From contig JBBDWK010000071.1 of NCBI GenBank assembly GCA_040902885.1, positions 1 to 64,000 of the forward strand: 64,000 nt of DNA, written 5' to 3'. The notes under the pieces are model-generated. The model made no database searches. It was not told where the DNA came from and saw only the letters and a list, made by a program, of their open reading frames with translations. A program made the translations under genes and the position numbers. How positions within the stretch are numbered: position 1 is the first letter of the stretch; every line of letters starts with the position of its first letter. The stretch comes from JBBDWK01 sp040902885. Its GTDB lineage: Bacteria; Acidobacteriota; Terriglobia; Bryobacterales; Bryobacteraceae. Of this stretch, positions 43,746-52,213 are shown piece by piece.

Positions 43746-45308
43746 GTGCACCCTGAACCGAAGCCAAGGCGAAACGGCATCAAACGGCGTGATGTTTTCC
43801 GAGCGGGAGGCGCAGCGGCGTTGATCGCAGCGGCATCAGACGCCCCGGCCGCGCCAGCGACAACTGTAAGTCCCGACGTCTACCTCCGACTTGGCGTCCG
43901 TCCATTTATCAACGCCACCGCTACATTGACCATCAACGGCGGCTCGCGGATGCTGCCCGAGGTCATCGCGGCCATCGAGCAGGCATCACAGTTCCACGTA
44001 AATCTTGATGAGTTGATGGAGAAGGCGGGAGCGCGGCTCGCCGAGCTTCTGAAGGTGGAGTGGGGAATGGTAACGTCGGGGGCCGCCGCGGCACTATCCC
44101 ACGCTACCGCCGCGTGCATTGCAGGTGCGGATCCCGAAAAAATGCAGCAGCTGCCTGACCTGCGCGGGTTGAAGAACCAGGTAATCATGCCGCGCGAATC
44201 GCGCAACGTGTATGACCATGCCACACGGGCGCTGGGCGTGGAGATCATCGAAGTGAATTCGGCCGCGGAGCTCGAATCGGCGTTAGGTCCACGGACCGCA
44301 ATGATTCAAATCCTCGGATCGCACTTCGGAAGGCAACGTTTTGGACTCGCGGAGGTGGCGCCCATCGCCAAAAAGGCTGGAGTGCCTATTCTGGTCGACG
44401 CGGCCGCCGACTACCTGATCGTCCCGAATCCCTATCTCGCTCTCGGCGCCGATCTCGTCGCTTATAGCGGCGGCAAGATTCTCCGGGGCCCACAAACCGC
44501 AGGCCTTCTGCTCGGACGCAAGGACCTAGTCCGCGCCGCGTGGGTCAACAGCGCGCCTCATCATGCCTTCGGCCGGGCCATGAAGGTCAGCAAAGAAGAG
44601 GTCGCAGGCATGCTGGTGGCGGTGGAGGTCTTTGTAAGCAAGCGAAACCTACAGTCCGAGTTCCGGGAGTGGGAGTCCTGGTATGCGCATATCTCTGAGC
44701 AAATCACGCAAATACCCGGAGTACGAGCACAGATACGAGGTCCGCAACGGGGAGGTCCGTTCCCGACGCTAGCGGTTTCCTGGGACCCCGCCAAAGTGGG
44801 TCTCACTGCGGAGCAGGTCGGCCGTCTGCTGCTCGACGGTGAACCTCGGATCATGTCGCATGCCTCGGGCGATGGATATTCGTTTGCTATCCGGCCGGTA
44901 GCGATGCGGCCGGACGACTACAAAGTGGTCGCCACTCGCTTGGCGCGGATCTTTCGATCTGCTCCGAAGGGCATCGAGAAGCCCGCTCCCGCGGTCCCCA
45001 GTGTCGAGATCGCCGGCAGGTGGGACGTCTCAGTCCAGTATGAATCGGGTTCCGCCAATCACAAGCTGTTTCTGAGCACGAACAAGAATAAGGTTTCGGG
45101 CACGCATGTGGGGTGGGCCTTCGAAGGGGAGTTGACCGGTGTTGTGGATGGCGACAAAGTAGAGCTTAAGACGGTGTTGCCCGTTGGCGGCCAACGCCTG
45201 CGGTACGGATTCTCGGGCCGCGTCACCGGCGACACAATGTCCGGCGATCTGGATCTCGGCGAATACGGCCGGGCCCGCTGGTCTGCACGGCGCCACATCG
45301 CCGGCTAG
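43746..45308 (+). CDS. SelA-like PLP enzyme fused to a C-terminal beta-domain
   Basis: This protein has 520 residues from the GTG at 43746, chosen because AAGGAG (43734-43739) lies six bases before it; the in-frame ATG at 43731 overlaps that site. A Tat-like signal (IKRRDVFRAGGAAALIA) precedes a SelA/DgaE-like fold with PLP Lys244 in YSGGKILRGPQ. It is a paralogue of the protein at 9258-10451. Unlike it, residues from about 420 to the end form an extra beta-rich domain (EIAGRWDVSV, HKLFLSTNKNKVSGTH, GELTGVVDGDKVELK) resembling small lipocalin-like or DUF-type barrels. The reaction is unknown. Confidence 0.82.
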   Translation: MHPEPKPRRNGIKRRDVFRAGGAAALIAAASDAPAAPATTVSPDVYLRLGVRPFINATATLTINGGSRMLPEVIAAIEQASQFHVNLDELMEKAGARLAELLKVEWGMVTSGAAAALSHATAACIAGADPEKMQQLPDLRGLKNQVIMPRESRNVYDHATRALGVEIIEVNSAAELESALGPRTAMIQILGSHFGRQRFGLAEVAPIAKKAGVPILVDAAADYLIVPNPYLALGADLVAYSGGKILRGPQTAGLLLGRKDLVRAAWVNSAPHHAFGRAMKVSKEEVAGMLVAVEVFVSKRNLQSEFREWESWYAHISEQITQIPGVRAQIRGPQRGGPFPTLAVSWDPAKVGLTAEQVGRLLLDGEPRIMSHASGDGYSFAIRPVAMRPDDYKVVATRLARIFRSAPKGIEKPAPAVPSVEIAGRWDVSVQYESGSANHKLFLSTNKNKVSGTHVGWAFEGELTGVVDGDKVELKTVLPVGGQRLRYGFSGRVTGDTMSGDLDLGEYGRARWSARRHIAG

Positions 45309-45398
45309 CGGGCACAAACATGGGACATGTGAGGGTAGTAGGGGTCAGATAAGCGAGGCTTGAAAGCACGGGTCCCTTAGAAGGACGAGGAATCCATC
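45309..45398. other. Short intergenic gap
   Basis: There is no coding potential. The stretch around 45328-45355 (GGGACATGTGAGGG, TAGGGGTCAGATAAG) recalls the GGGTCAGA words of REP elements, but no inverted partner is present. A GAGGA ribosome site for the next gene is at the right end. Confidence 0.3.
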
Positions 45399-46724
45399 AT
45401 GATCCACCGCAGAAAATTTCTGGCTGCCGCGGCCCTGTCTTCGGCAGCATCCAAGGCGGAAGAAAAACTGGCTGTCTCGGGCGGCGCTCCCGTGCGAGCG
45501 ACATCCCTAAGGGCCGACTTTTGGGGTCCTCAGTATTACGACGAGAAAGAACAACAGCAGCTCATGGATGTTCTTTCGGCCGGCCGGCCTTTTCGATGGT
45601 ACGGCCCAGGCAGCGAGCCGCCCGCGAAGGTGGCCGCTTTTGAAAAAGAATTCGCCGCCCGCATGCAGACGCGCTACGCGCTGGGCGTAACGTCAGGGAC
45701 GGCTGCGCTGCAGTGCGCCATGGCTGCCCTGGAGATCGGGCCCGGGGATGAGGTGATCCTTCCGGCATGGACCTGGCACTCATGCTTCAACGCGATCGTG
45801 CTGGCCGGAGCGCTCCCGGTTTTCGCCGAAATTGACGAGTCGTTCAACATCGAGCCGGCCGATCTCGAGAGTAAGATTACCCCGCAGACAAAAGCCATCC
45901 TGGTGGCACATCTGCAGGGCAATCCTTGCGACATGGATCGAATTCTGCCCATCGCCCGCAAGCACAACTGCCGCTTGGTCGAGGACTGCGCACAAAGCGT
46001 CGGCGCCAGCTACAAAGGCCGCCCGCTTGGTTCCATGGCCGATATCTCCATATACAGCCTCCAACTCAACAAGACGATCACCTCCGGGCAAGGCGGCGCA
46101 GTGGTCACCAATGATCCCGTCTTGTTTGAACGCGCTTCGCGGTTCCACGATCTCGGAACTCTGCGCCAGCCGCATGAAAAGGTTGCGGGCGGCCGACGTC
46201 TTGAATCGTTTCCGGGCACGAATTTCCGGATGAGTGAGTTTACCGGTGCTGTCCTTCTCGCGCAGTTGCGGAAGCTGGATACGGTGGTGAAGGACGTTCG
46301 CGCGAATGCGCGCCGCGTCTACGAGGGCATCCGCGACCTGCCGGGACTGAATCTGCGGCGGCTCCCGGATCCGGCTGGGGAATTGGGCTCAGGAATCTAC
46401 CTGGGCTTCAAAGCCAAGGACGTTCGCGACCGCTTCATGGCGGCAATGAGGGCGGAGAATGTGCCGGCGGTGCCCCCAACCGGTTCCGTTCTACTGCCCA
46501 CGCAGCCGCATATCGAAAAAAAGCAGACCGTGCATCCAGCCTGGCCTTCCTTCACTTCCGAACGCGGACGGTCGATTCGATACGGCGCCGCCTCCTGCCC
46601 GCGGACGATCGACATCTTGAGCCGGTTCGCCGGGGTCCTCATGGATCCGAAGTTCACGAGCTGGGAGATCGACGACATTCTGGCGGCAATTCGAAAGGTC
46701 TATCCCGCGATTAGCCAGGGGTGA
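45399..46724 (+). CDS. DegT/DnrJ/EryC1/StrS aminotransferase with N-terminal signal
   Basis: This 441-residue PLP-dependent sugar aminotransferase has a Tat-like leader (MIHRRKFLAAAALSSAAS). Family motifs: VTSGTAALQCAM (phosphate loop), PAWTWHSCFNAI, VEDCAQSVGASYKG with the PLP Asp, and the Schiff-base Lys225 in LQLNKTITSGQGG, a position normally filled as HxxK. The C-terminal domain is complete. Members aminate keto sugars, usually nucleotide-linked and cytoplasmic. With a signal peptide, this one may act on free keto sugars outside the cytoplasm, which is inference. It stands alone, 90 bases after the SelA-like gene. Confidence 0.85.
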   Translation: MIHRRKFLAAAALSSAASKAEEKLAVSGGAPVRATSLRADFWGPQYYDEKEQQQLMDVLSAGRPFRWYGPGSEPPAKVAAFEKEFAARMQTRYALGVTSGTAALQCAMAALEIGPGDEVILPAWTWHSCFNAIVLAGALPVFAEIDESFNIEPADLESKITPQTKAILVAHLQGNPCDMDRILPIARKHNCRLVEDCAQSVGASYKGRPLGSMADISIYSLQLNKTITSGQGGAVVTNDPVLFERASRFHDLGTLRQPHEKVAGGRRLESFPGTNFRMSEFTGAVLLAQLRKLDTVVKDVRANARRVYEGIRDLPGLNLRRLPDPAGELGSGIYLGFKAKDVRDRFMAAMRAENVPAVPPTGSVLLPTQPHIEKKQTVHPAWPSFTSERGRSIRYGAASCPRTIDILSRFAGVLMDPKFTSWEIDDILAAIRKVYPAISQG

Positions 46725-46912
46725 AGCTGTTCATTCAAACGATCATGCCTCTCATCTCGACCACCGCTTCGCTGATTTGAGCGGGTGCGTCGATACGGTT
46801 TCGGCGCCGGACCGGGCTGTGGGGCGGCGGCGCCTGTCGGAGTGGGAACGGAGGACGAAGCGGCGGCAAGACCGGCCGACTTCAGGAAATTGCGGCGGGA
46901 GTTCCTGGCCAT
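46700..46912 (-). pseudogene. Tat-signal stub of a lost exported protein
   Basis: From the ATG at 46912 the minus strand encodes a perfect Tat signal (ARNSRRNFLKSAG, LAAASSS) followed by a Pro-rich linker, then about 30 unstructured residues to a stop inside the 3' end of the DegT gene. A shift of one base in the linker gives a different, better-looking tail (DAPAQISEAVVEMRG) that stops at once. It looks like the 5' remnant of a deleted gene. Confidence 0.4.
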
Positions 46913-47121
46913 GCCAAACATCGTACACGCTTTCAGCCTCAGCGAACCGCGCAAAGAATGAGTCCTTGCGACAGCAAATGGAGGAAGGTATCATCAGGCA
47001 CCGGGTCCGAAATCGGGAATTCTGGCTTGCATACGGCAGAGAATTTCCATAACGAAGTCGCAGGATAACAGGGTACTTGGCTAGCCCGGTTCGAGGGCAG
47101 GCAAGTCCCCGAGGATTCGCC
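46913..47121 (+). promoter_or_regulatory. Upstream region of the third receptor
   Basis: This stretch completes a gap of about 400 bases. TTGCAT near 47028 is followed 15 bases later by CATAAC, a weak promoter candidate, and GAGG at 47111-47114 is the ribosome site. I see no clear operator or RNA structure. Confidence 0.3.
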
Positions 47122-50100
47122 ATGAAGTATCAAAAGCCATCGTGCACAAGGAGCTTGGTTGTTCTAGTCTTGACAATCTCGTTGAGTGTATCGATCCTGC
47201 CAGCACAGACAGGGCAGGGCCAGATGGTCGGAACGGTGACAGATTCGACAGCCGCCATCCTTACGGGGGTGTCGGTCACGGTCCGAAATGTCGAGACCGG
47301 AGTTGCACGTTCCACGGTCACGAACGAGGAAGGCATCTATCGCGTTCCTTACCTCAATCCGGGCCTCTATGAGGTCACCTATGAAGCCGGGGGCTTCCGG
47401 AGACTGCTGCAGAGCAATGTGCAGGTGCGTTCCACGGAGACCACTCGGCTCAACGTCAGTCTCGAGGTAGGTGCGGTCGTCGAATCGGTGGAGGTGTCGG
47501 CAGCGACAGAGCTCCTCGAGACCGAGACCTCGACCACGGGTCATCTCGTCTCAGGAATCACGCTCAATCGCATTCCGTCTCCTCAGCAGAGGGTACAGAC
47601 CATTCTGTTCCGCATGCCGGGGGTTACTTCCCAGGGGGGCTTCGGTCACGTTGCGGGGCAGCGGGCCCGGGCTTTCAACGCGACCATGGACGGAGTGTCC
47701 GGCATGGAGCCAGTACGAGGAGAAGTCGCCACGGACCGCTTCCTCAACACCGTCACGGAGAACATGGCCGAGGTGAAGATTCTGACGACCGTGCTTCCCG
47801 CAGAGTACGGGCATTCCGGCGGCGGCGTCATGAACGTGACCTACAAAAGCGGAACCAACCAGCTTCACGGTGTGGCGCAGGAACGCTATCGCCACAAGGA
47901 CATGCTGCACCGTTCCTGGAACGAACCCGCGGTCACGGCCAACGACGTCAGCTACCACTTCCTCACCGGCACCCTGAGTGGCCCGGTGGTCTTGCCGAAA
48001 ATATACAACGGCCGAAACAAGACCTTCTGGCTCTTCGGCTTCCAGCGCCACATGGAGCGTTCCTCGGAGAACAACGATCGCAATGTGCCGAGTCCGGAGA
48101 TGCTGGCGGGCGACTTCAGCTTTCCGCAGCAGCTTGCCGCCGGCGGCCGGGTCGATCCCATCTACGACCCGTTCTCGCTGACGCAGCTCGCGAACGGGAC
48201 ATATTCGCGGACGCAGTTTCCCAACAACTTAATCCCGCAAAGCCGTTTTGATCCGGTGGCGAAGAACTTTCTGGCGCTCGGCCCTTACGTCCCACCGAAC
48301 AACCGCAACAACCAGACGTTCTACAACAGCCAGGGGCCGCAGAATAATCTGAGCGCCGATACTGTGTACCGCTCTTACCGGACCGGTTTCGACTACAAGA
48401 TCGACCACTCCTTCAGCGACAACCACAAGCTCTTCGGCCGCTATTCGAACTACCGCCATCGCTCTTTCGCCGGGCGCTGGCAGGTGCAGTTCGACAACCG
48501 CCTCTTCGACTACTTCTTCGTTCCTATTCCCACGGACCAGCACCAGCTTGCCCTGTCAGACTCGATCACGATCAATCCCACAACGATCAACGAGTTCCGG
48601 CTGGGGGCCAACCGTCGCAAGTTCACCCGGAGCCCGCAAACCCTGGGCCAGAGCTGGGGATCGAAGTTGGGGATTCCCAACGTCGATCCTGCGACTTTGC
48701 CGGGTTTTCGTGATGCCAGCGGCGGGCATTTGTTCGGTGCGCGCTTTCAAGAAGGGCTCGAATCCGACGTGACGGAGAACATAAGCCTGCAGAACAACCT
48801 GACGATGGTGCGCGGACGGCATACCTTCAAAATGGGGTACGAACTGCTTCGCACCCGCGCGAACTCGAAGATCATGTCGCAGCCCTCGGGTGTGTACCGC
48901 TTCGGCGGCACCGAGTTTCCGTTCACTCCCAACACCGGACATCCCTTCGCCTCGTTCCTCCTGGGCGGCGTGGTGCGCGCGGACTTCACGAGTGACCGGG
49001 CCACGTGGCTGCCGCGCTGGTGGACCAACTCCTTGTACTTCCAGACGGACTGGAAAGCCACAAATAAGCTGACGCTGAATCTGGGGGTACGCTGGCAATA
49101 CGAGACCCCCTACGACACGAAGTACGGGCAGCAGACCCAATTTGACTTCACAGCGATTGATCCGCTCACCGGGCGTCAAGGTGCGCTGTTGCATCCCACG
49201 ACGCGTCTGGCGTCGAGCGACCGGAATAATTTTCAGCCCCGCCTCGGCTTGGCTTACAATTTCCATCCGAAATGGGTCTTTCGGGCGGGGTTTGCGGTCA
49301 ACACCCTCGACATCTGGACGACCGGATTGCGCGAAAACTTCGAGGAATACTTCGCAACTGCGGTTGTACAACCGCCGCCGGGCAACCCCGATGTGGCGTT
49401 TCGGATCTCGCAAGGGCCTCCGCCAATCCAGTTCAACGTTTTGGCCGACGGGACGGTACCTTTCGTCGGGACTAACTACAGCGGCCGTTCAGCATCCCTG
49501 TACGATCCCAATATGCGGTCTCCCTACGTCATGAACTGGAGCGGCGGTTTCCAATACCAGTTGAGCGGCTCGTCGGTTATCGAGTTCGGCTACCAGGGTT
49601 CCGCGGGAGTCGGTCTGTTAAACCGCTGGGATATCAATGCTGTCCCGCTCGACATCGCGGACACCTTCCAACAACTGGATACGATCCGGCGGAGCGCCCA
49701 GAACTACAGGCCGTGGCCGCACTTCGGAAACATCTTCCATTACGGCAATTACGGGCACAACTCCTTCCATTCAGGCACCTTCAAGTTCGATAAACGCTCT
49801 TCGCACGGCCTGTCTTTCACGAGCTTCTACACCTGGAGCAAGGCGATCGACGAAGCGAGCGGCGATGGGGCCGCGAGTGGAGTGACGTTCTACAACCGCC
49901 GGCTGGAGAAGGCGCGTTCGGACTACGATGTCGCTCATCGCTGGGTCACCTTCGCCACCTATCAGCTTCCCGTCGGCCGGGGGCGGAAGTTCCTCTCGGA
50001 CAGGGGTGGGCTGGTGAACGCCCTGCTGGGAGGCTGGGATCTGGCGATGATCCAGACAGCCGAAACGGGAGCGCCCTTTGACTTTACCCATACGGGAAGC

Positions 50101-50541
50101 GCCAATGTTTACTTGCCGATGATTCAGCGTCCCAACATGGTTGCCGGTAAGACCTACGACGATATCAAGCTGGAATGGGACCGGCGCGGACCCTGTCGTC
50201 ACATCGTCGCCTGTGCCGAGCCCTGGGCTGATATCAACGTGTTCGCCTATCCGACCTCCTTTACCCCGGGGCAGGTGGGGCGCAACATCATCAACGCTCC
50301 GGGAGTCTTGTGGCACGAACTGTCGGCGTCCAAGAAATTCGACGTGACAGAGCGGATGAAGTTTACGCTGCGGCTGGATTACAATAACCCGTTCAAACGA
50401 CCGTTTTTCTCCCAGCCGAACTCGGTGGTCGACTTCCGGAACCCGCAGAACTTCGGAAAGATTACGAACACCCAGGGCATCACGAGCGGTTTGGGCGCAA
50501 GCAAGCCATTCATGGAGATTCATCTCCGACTGGAGTTCTAG
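47122..50541 (+). CDS. Oar-type TonB-dependent outer-membrane receptor
   Basis: This receptor has 1139 residues from the ATG at 47122; the frame opens 15 codons earlier at a TTG without a ribosome site. A long signal peptide ends in SILPAQ near 28. The carboxypeptidase-regulatory-like domain is at about 35-120. The plug is atypical: instead of PLNGRN it reads LNRIPSPQQRVQTILFRMPGV, with NATMDGVSGMEP in place of the usual YILDG. The barrel ends in MEIHLRLEF (terminal Phe). The Kelch-like gene follows after eight bases. The plug differences mark a distinct subfamily from the other three receptors in the window. Confidence 0.88.
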   Translation: MKYQKPSCTRSLVVLVLTISLSVSILPAQTGQGQMVGTVTDSTAAILTGVSVTVRNVETGVARSTVTNEEGIYRVPYLNPGLYEVTYEAGGFRRLLQSNVQVRSTETTRLNVSLEVGAVVESVEVSAATELLETETSTTGHLVSGITLNRIPSPQQRVQTILFRMPGVTSQGGFGHVAGQRARAFNATMDGVSGMEPVRGEVATDRFLNTVTENMAEVKILTTVLPAEYGHSGGGVMNVTYKSGTNQLHGVAQERYRHKDMLHRSWNEPAVTANDVSYHFLTGTLSGPVVLPKIYNGRNKTFWLFGFQRHMERSSENNDRNVPSPEMLAGDFSFPQQLAAGGRVDPIYDPFSLTQLANGTYSRTQFPNNLIPQSRFDPVAKNFLALGPYVPPNNRNNQTFYNSQGPQNNLSADTVYRSYRTGFDYKIDHSFSDNHKLFGRYSNYRHRSFAGRWQVQFDNRLFDYFFVPIPTDQHQLALSDSITINPTTINEFRLGANRRKFTRSPQTLGQSWGSKLGIPNVDPATLPGFRDASGGHLFGARFQEGLESDVTENISLQNNLTMVRGRHTFKMGYELLRTRANSKIMSQPSGVYRFGGTEFPFTPNTGHPFASFLLGGVVRADFTSDRATWLPRWWTNSLYFQTDWKATNKLTLNLGVRWQYETPYDTKYGQQTQFDFTAIDPLTGRQGALLHPTTRLASSDRNNFQPRLGLAYNFHPKWVFRAGFAVNTLDIWTTGLRENFEEYFATAVVQPPPGNPDVAFRISQGPPPIQFNVLADGTVPFVGTNYSGRSASLYDPNMRSPYVMNWSGGFQYQLSGSSVIEFGYQGSAGVGLLNRWDINAVPLDIADTFQQLDTIRRSAQNYRPWPHFGNIFHYGNYGHNSFHSGTFKFDKRSSHGLSFTSFYTWSKAIDEASGDGAASGVTFYNRRLEKARSDYDVAHRWVTFATYQLPVGRGRKFLSDRGGLVNALLGGWDLAMIQTAETGAPFDFTHTGSANVYLPMIQRPNMVAGKTYDDIKLEWDRRGPCRHIVACAEPWADINVFAYPTSFTPGQVGRNIINAPGVLWHELSASKKFDVTERMKFTLRLDYNNPFKRPFFSQPNSVVDFRNPQNFGKITNTQGITSGLGASKPFMEIHLRLEF

Positions 50542-50549
50542 CTGAATCG

Positions 50550-52199
50550 GTGAAGTACAAACTAGTGCTAATGCTGGCGGCGGCCTGCGCCTGCGCCCAG
50601 ACGTCGAACCAGTGGACGAAGCTTTCCACGGACATGTCCGGTGCACGGCGAGGCAGCGCGATCCGTTATGCCTCTAAGACTGGCGCGTTCTTTCTCTGGG
50701 GATTCCTGAATGACGATCCGGACGCGCTGCAACAGAATCGTCTGCTCAAGATTCCCGAGTACGACATGGTCTTTTTTGACCCCTCGGCGGGGCGATGGCA
50801 GAATCATCTGCCGTTGGAAAAACAGGCCGAATGGAGCAAGCAACTCCCGATGGGTTATCACCCCGGAATCTACATGGGCATTACCACAGGGAGCCGCCGG
50901 ACGATCATGCGCGGCGAGGCGGAATCGGCGGAGGGAGTGCCCCGCCCGGCGCGGACAACCACGATGCACCGCGACGCCGCCCCTGCCCGACACAACGCGA
51001 TGCCCAAGCGCGATCCGAACGAATTGTCCGGCTCCCAGCCCGATCGGGGACGCACAACGGCTCAAGCCGGACGACTGCGCGACATGCCAGTGAATCGCTG
51101 GTTGTCCCTGGCCGACCCCGGACGCGTGGCGCCGCTGCGCACCTGGGGCACCGCGACATTCGACAGCGATCGTGGCTCCATTCTTTATTGGGGCGGCGAG
51201 CACTGCGGCTATAGCGGCAGCGACGTGGACGCCTATATGGTGGATGCGCACACGTGGCGTGGAGAGTTGGAACCGGAACATCCAGGGCGGGGCTTCGACA
51301 AAGGCGTGAGCTTGGCGGGCGTAACTTTCGGCGGCAGGCCGTTCACGGTCCACGGTCGCAAGATCTACGCCTACGATCCGGTGAGCAAGCGGATGATCAT
51401 GGTTCGCCCCCTCGGGCTCACCGACGGGTACCAGCCGGAGTGGCTGAAATCGGAATCATCGGCCTGCCCTCAGTGCGTCACGTGGGCCTACGACCCTGTC
51501 GGTCAGAACTGGGAGCGGAAAGCCTCGGCGCCTTCCGGCGTCACCGCGCTGGTGAGCACGCCGCTCGGCGTGATCGGTGCGACCGTGGCATGGCGATCGC
51601 GGCTCGATCGCGCGGGCTACTTGAAGACCGGCGAACCGCCGGCCGAAGACAATCCTCTCTACCTCTTCGAGTCCGCGAAGAACCAGTGGACTCGGCTGGG
51701 CCCGCCGCAGGCGTCTCCGGGGAACCTGTACGAGATGACAAGCCTCGCCTACGACAGTCGGCGCGGCCAGGTGATCCTGCACGGAGGCGGAAGGAATCGC
51801 GATGAGTTGTGGATCTTCAACCTGAAAACGAACCAGTGGAGAAACATGCAGCCGAAGGTCGTCGCGCCCGAGGGAGCGCCGGCACCGACGTGCACGCGCG
51901 AGTCGGTCTATATCCCTTCCGACGACGTCGTGTTGATCTATGGTCCGGCGCGTAGGGACCGCACCAAGCCCGCCATGTGGGAGTACAGCGTTGCGGAGAA
52001 CGTCTGGCGCCTGGTGGACATTCCTCCCATGACGGAGGTGGCGCCCCGGCAGCGGGGGAACCAGAATCGCGCCCTGGTCTATGACGCAAAGCGCGACCTG
52101 TTGCTGCTGGTACTAGGCAGCGGCGGAGACGCCGGTCTATCGGCAGTGTTCGCAATGCGCTATCGACGAATCGAGGCCCGCTCCGCGAGGGAGGAGTGA
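50550..52199 (+). CDS. Secreted Kelch/propeller-like protein
   Basis: This 549-residue protein starts with GTG and has a signal peptide (about 1-17, ending CACAQ). It carries repeats of the Kelch or galactose-oxidase-like propeller type: TFDSDRGSILYWGG, VTWAYDPVGQNWERK, LYLFESAKNQWTRLG, LAYDSRRGQVILHGGGR, LWIFNLKTNQWRNM and MWEYSVAENVWRL. A Pro/Arg-rich insert at about 125-175 breaks the repeats. It is in the operon of the third receptor and may be its surface partner, as lipoprotein partners are for SusC-like receptors, but it has no lipobox. Function unknown. Confidence 0.7.
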   Translation: MKYKLVLMLAAACACAQTSNQWTKLSTDMSGARRGSAIRYASKTGAFFLWGFLNDDPDALQQNRLLKIPEYDMVFFDPSAGRWQNHLPLEKQAEWSKQLPMGYHPGIYMGITTGSRRTIMRGEAESAEGVPRPARTTTMHRDAAPARHNAMPKRDPNELSGSQPDRGRTTAQAGRLRDMPVNRWLSLADPGRVAPLRTWGTATFDSDRGSILYWGGEHCGYSGSDVDAYMVDAHTWRGELEPEHPGRGFDKGVSLAGVTFGGRPFTVHGRKIYAYDPVSKRMIMVRPLGLTDGYQPEWLKSESSACPQCVTWAYDPVGQNWERKASAPSGVTALVSTPLGVIGATVAWRSRLDRAGYLKTGEPPAEDNPLYLFESAKNQWTRLGPPQASPGNLYEMTSLAYDSRRGQVILHGGGRNRDELWIFNLKTNQWRNMQPKVVAPEGAPAPTCTRESVYIPSDDVVLIYGPARRDRTKPAMWEYSVAENVWRLVDIPPMTEVAPRQRGNQNRALVYDAKRDLLLLVLGSGGDAGLSAVFAMRYRRIEARSAREE

Positions 52200-52213
52200 A
52201 ATGTCCCCGGAAG

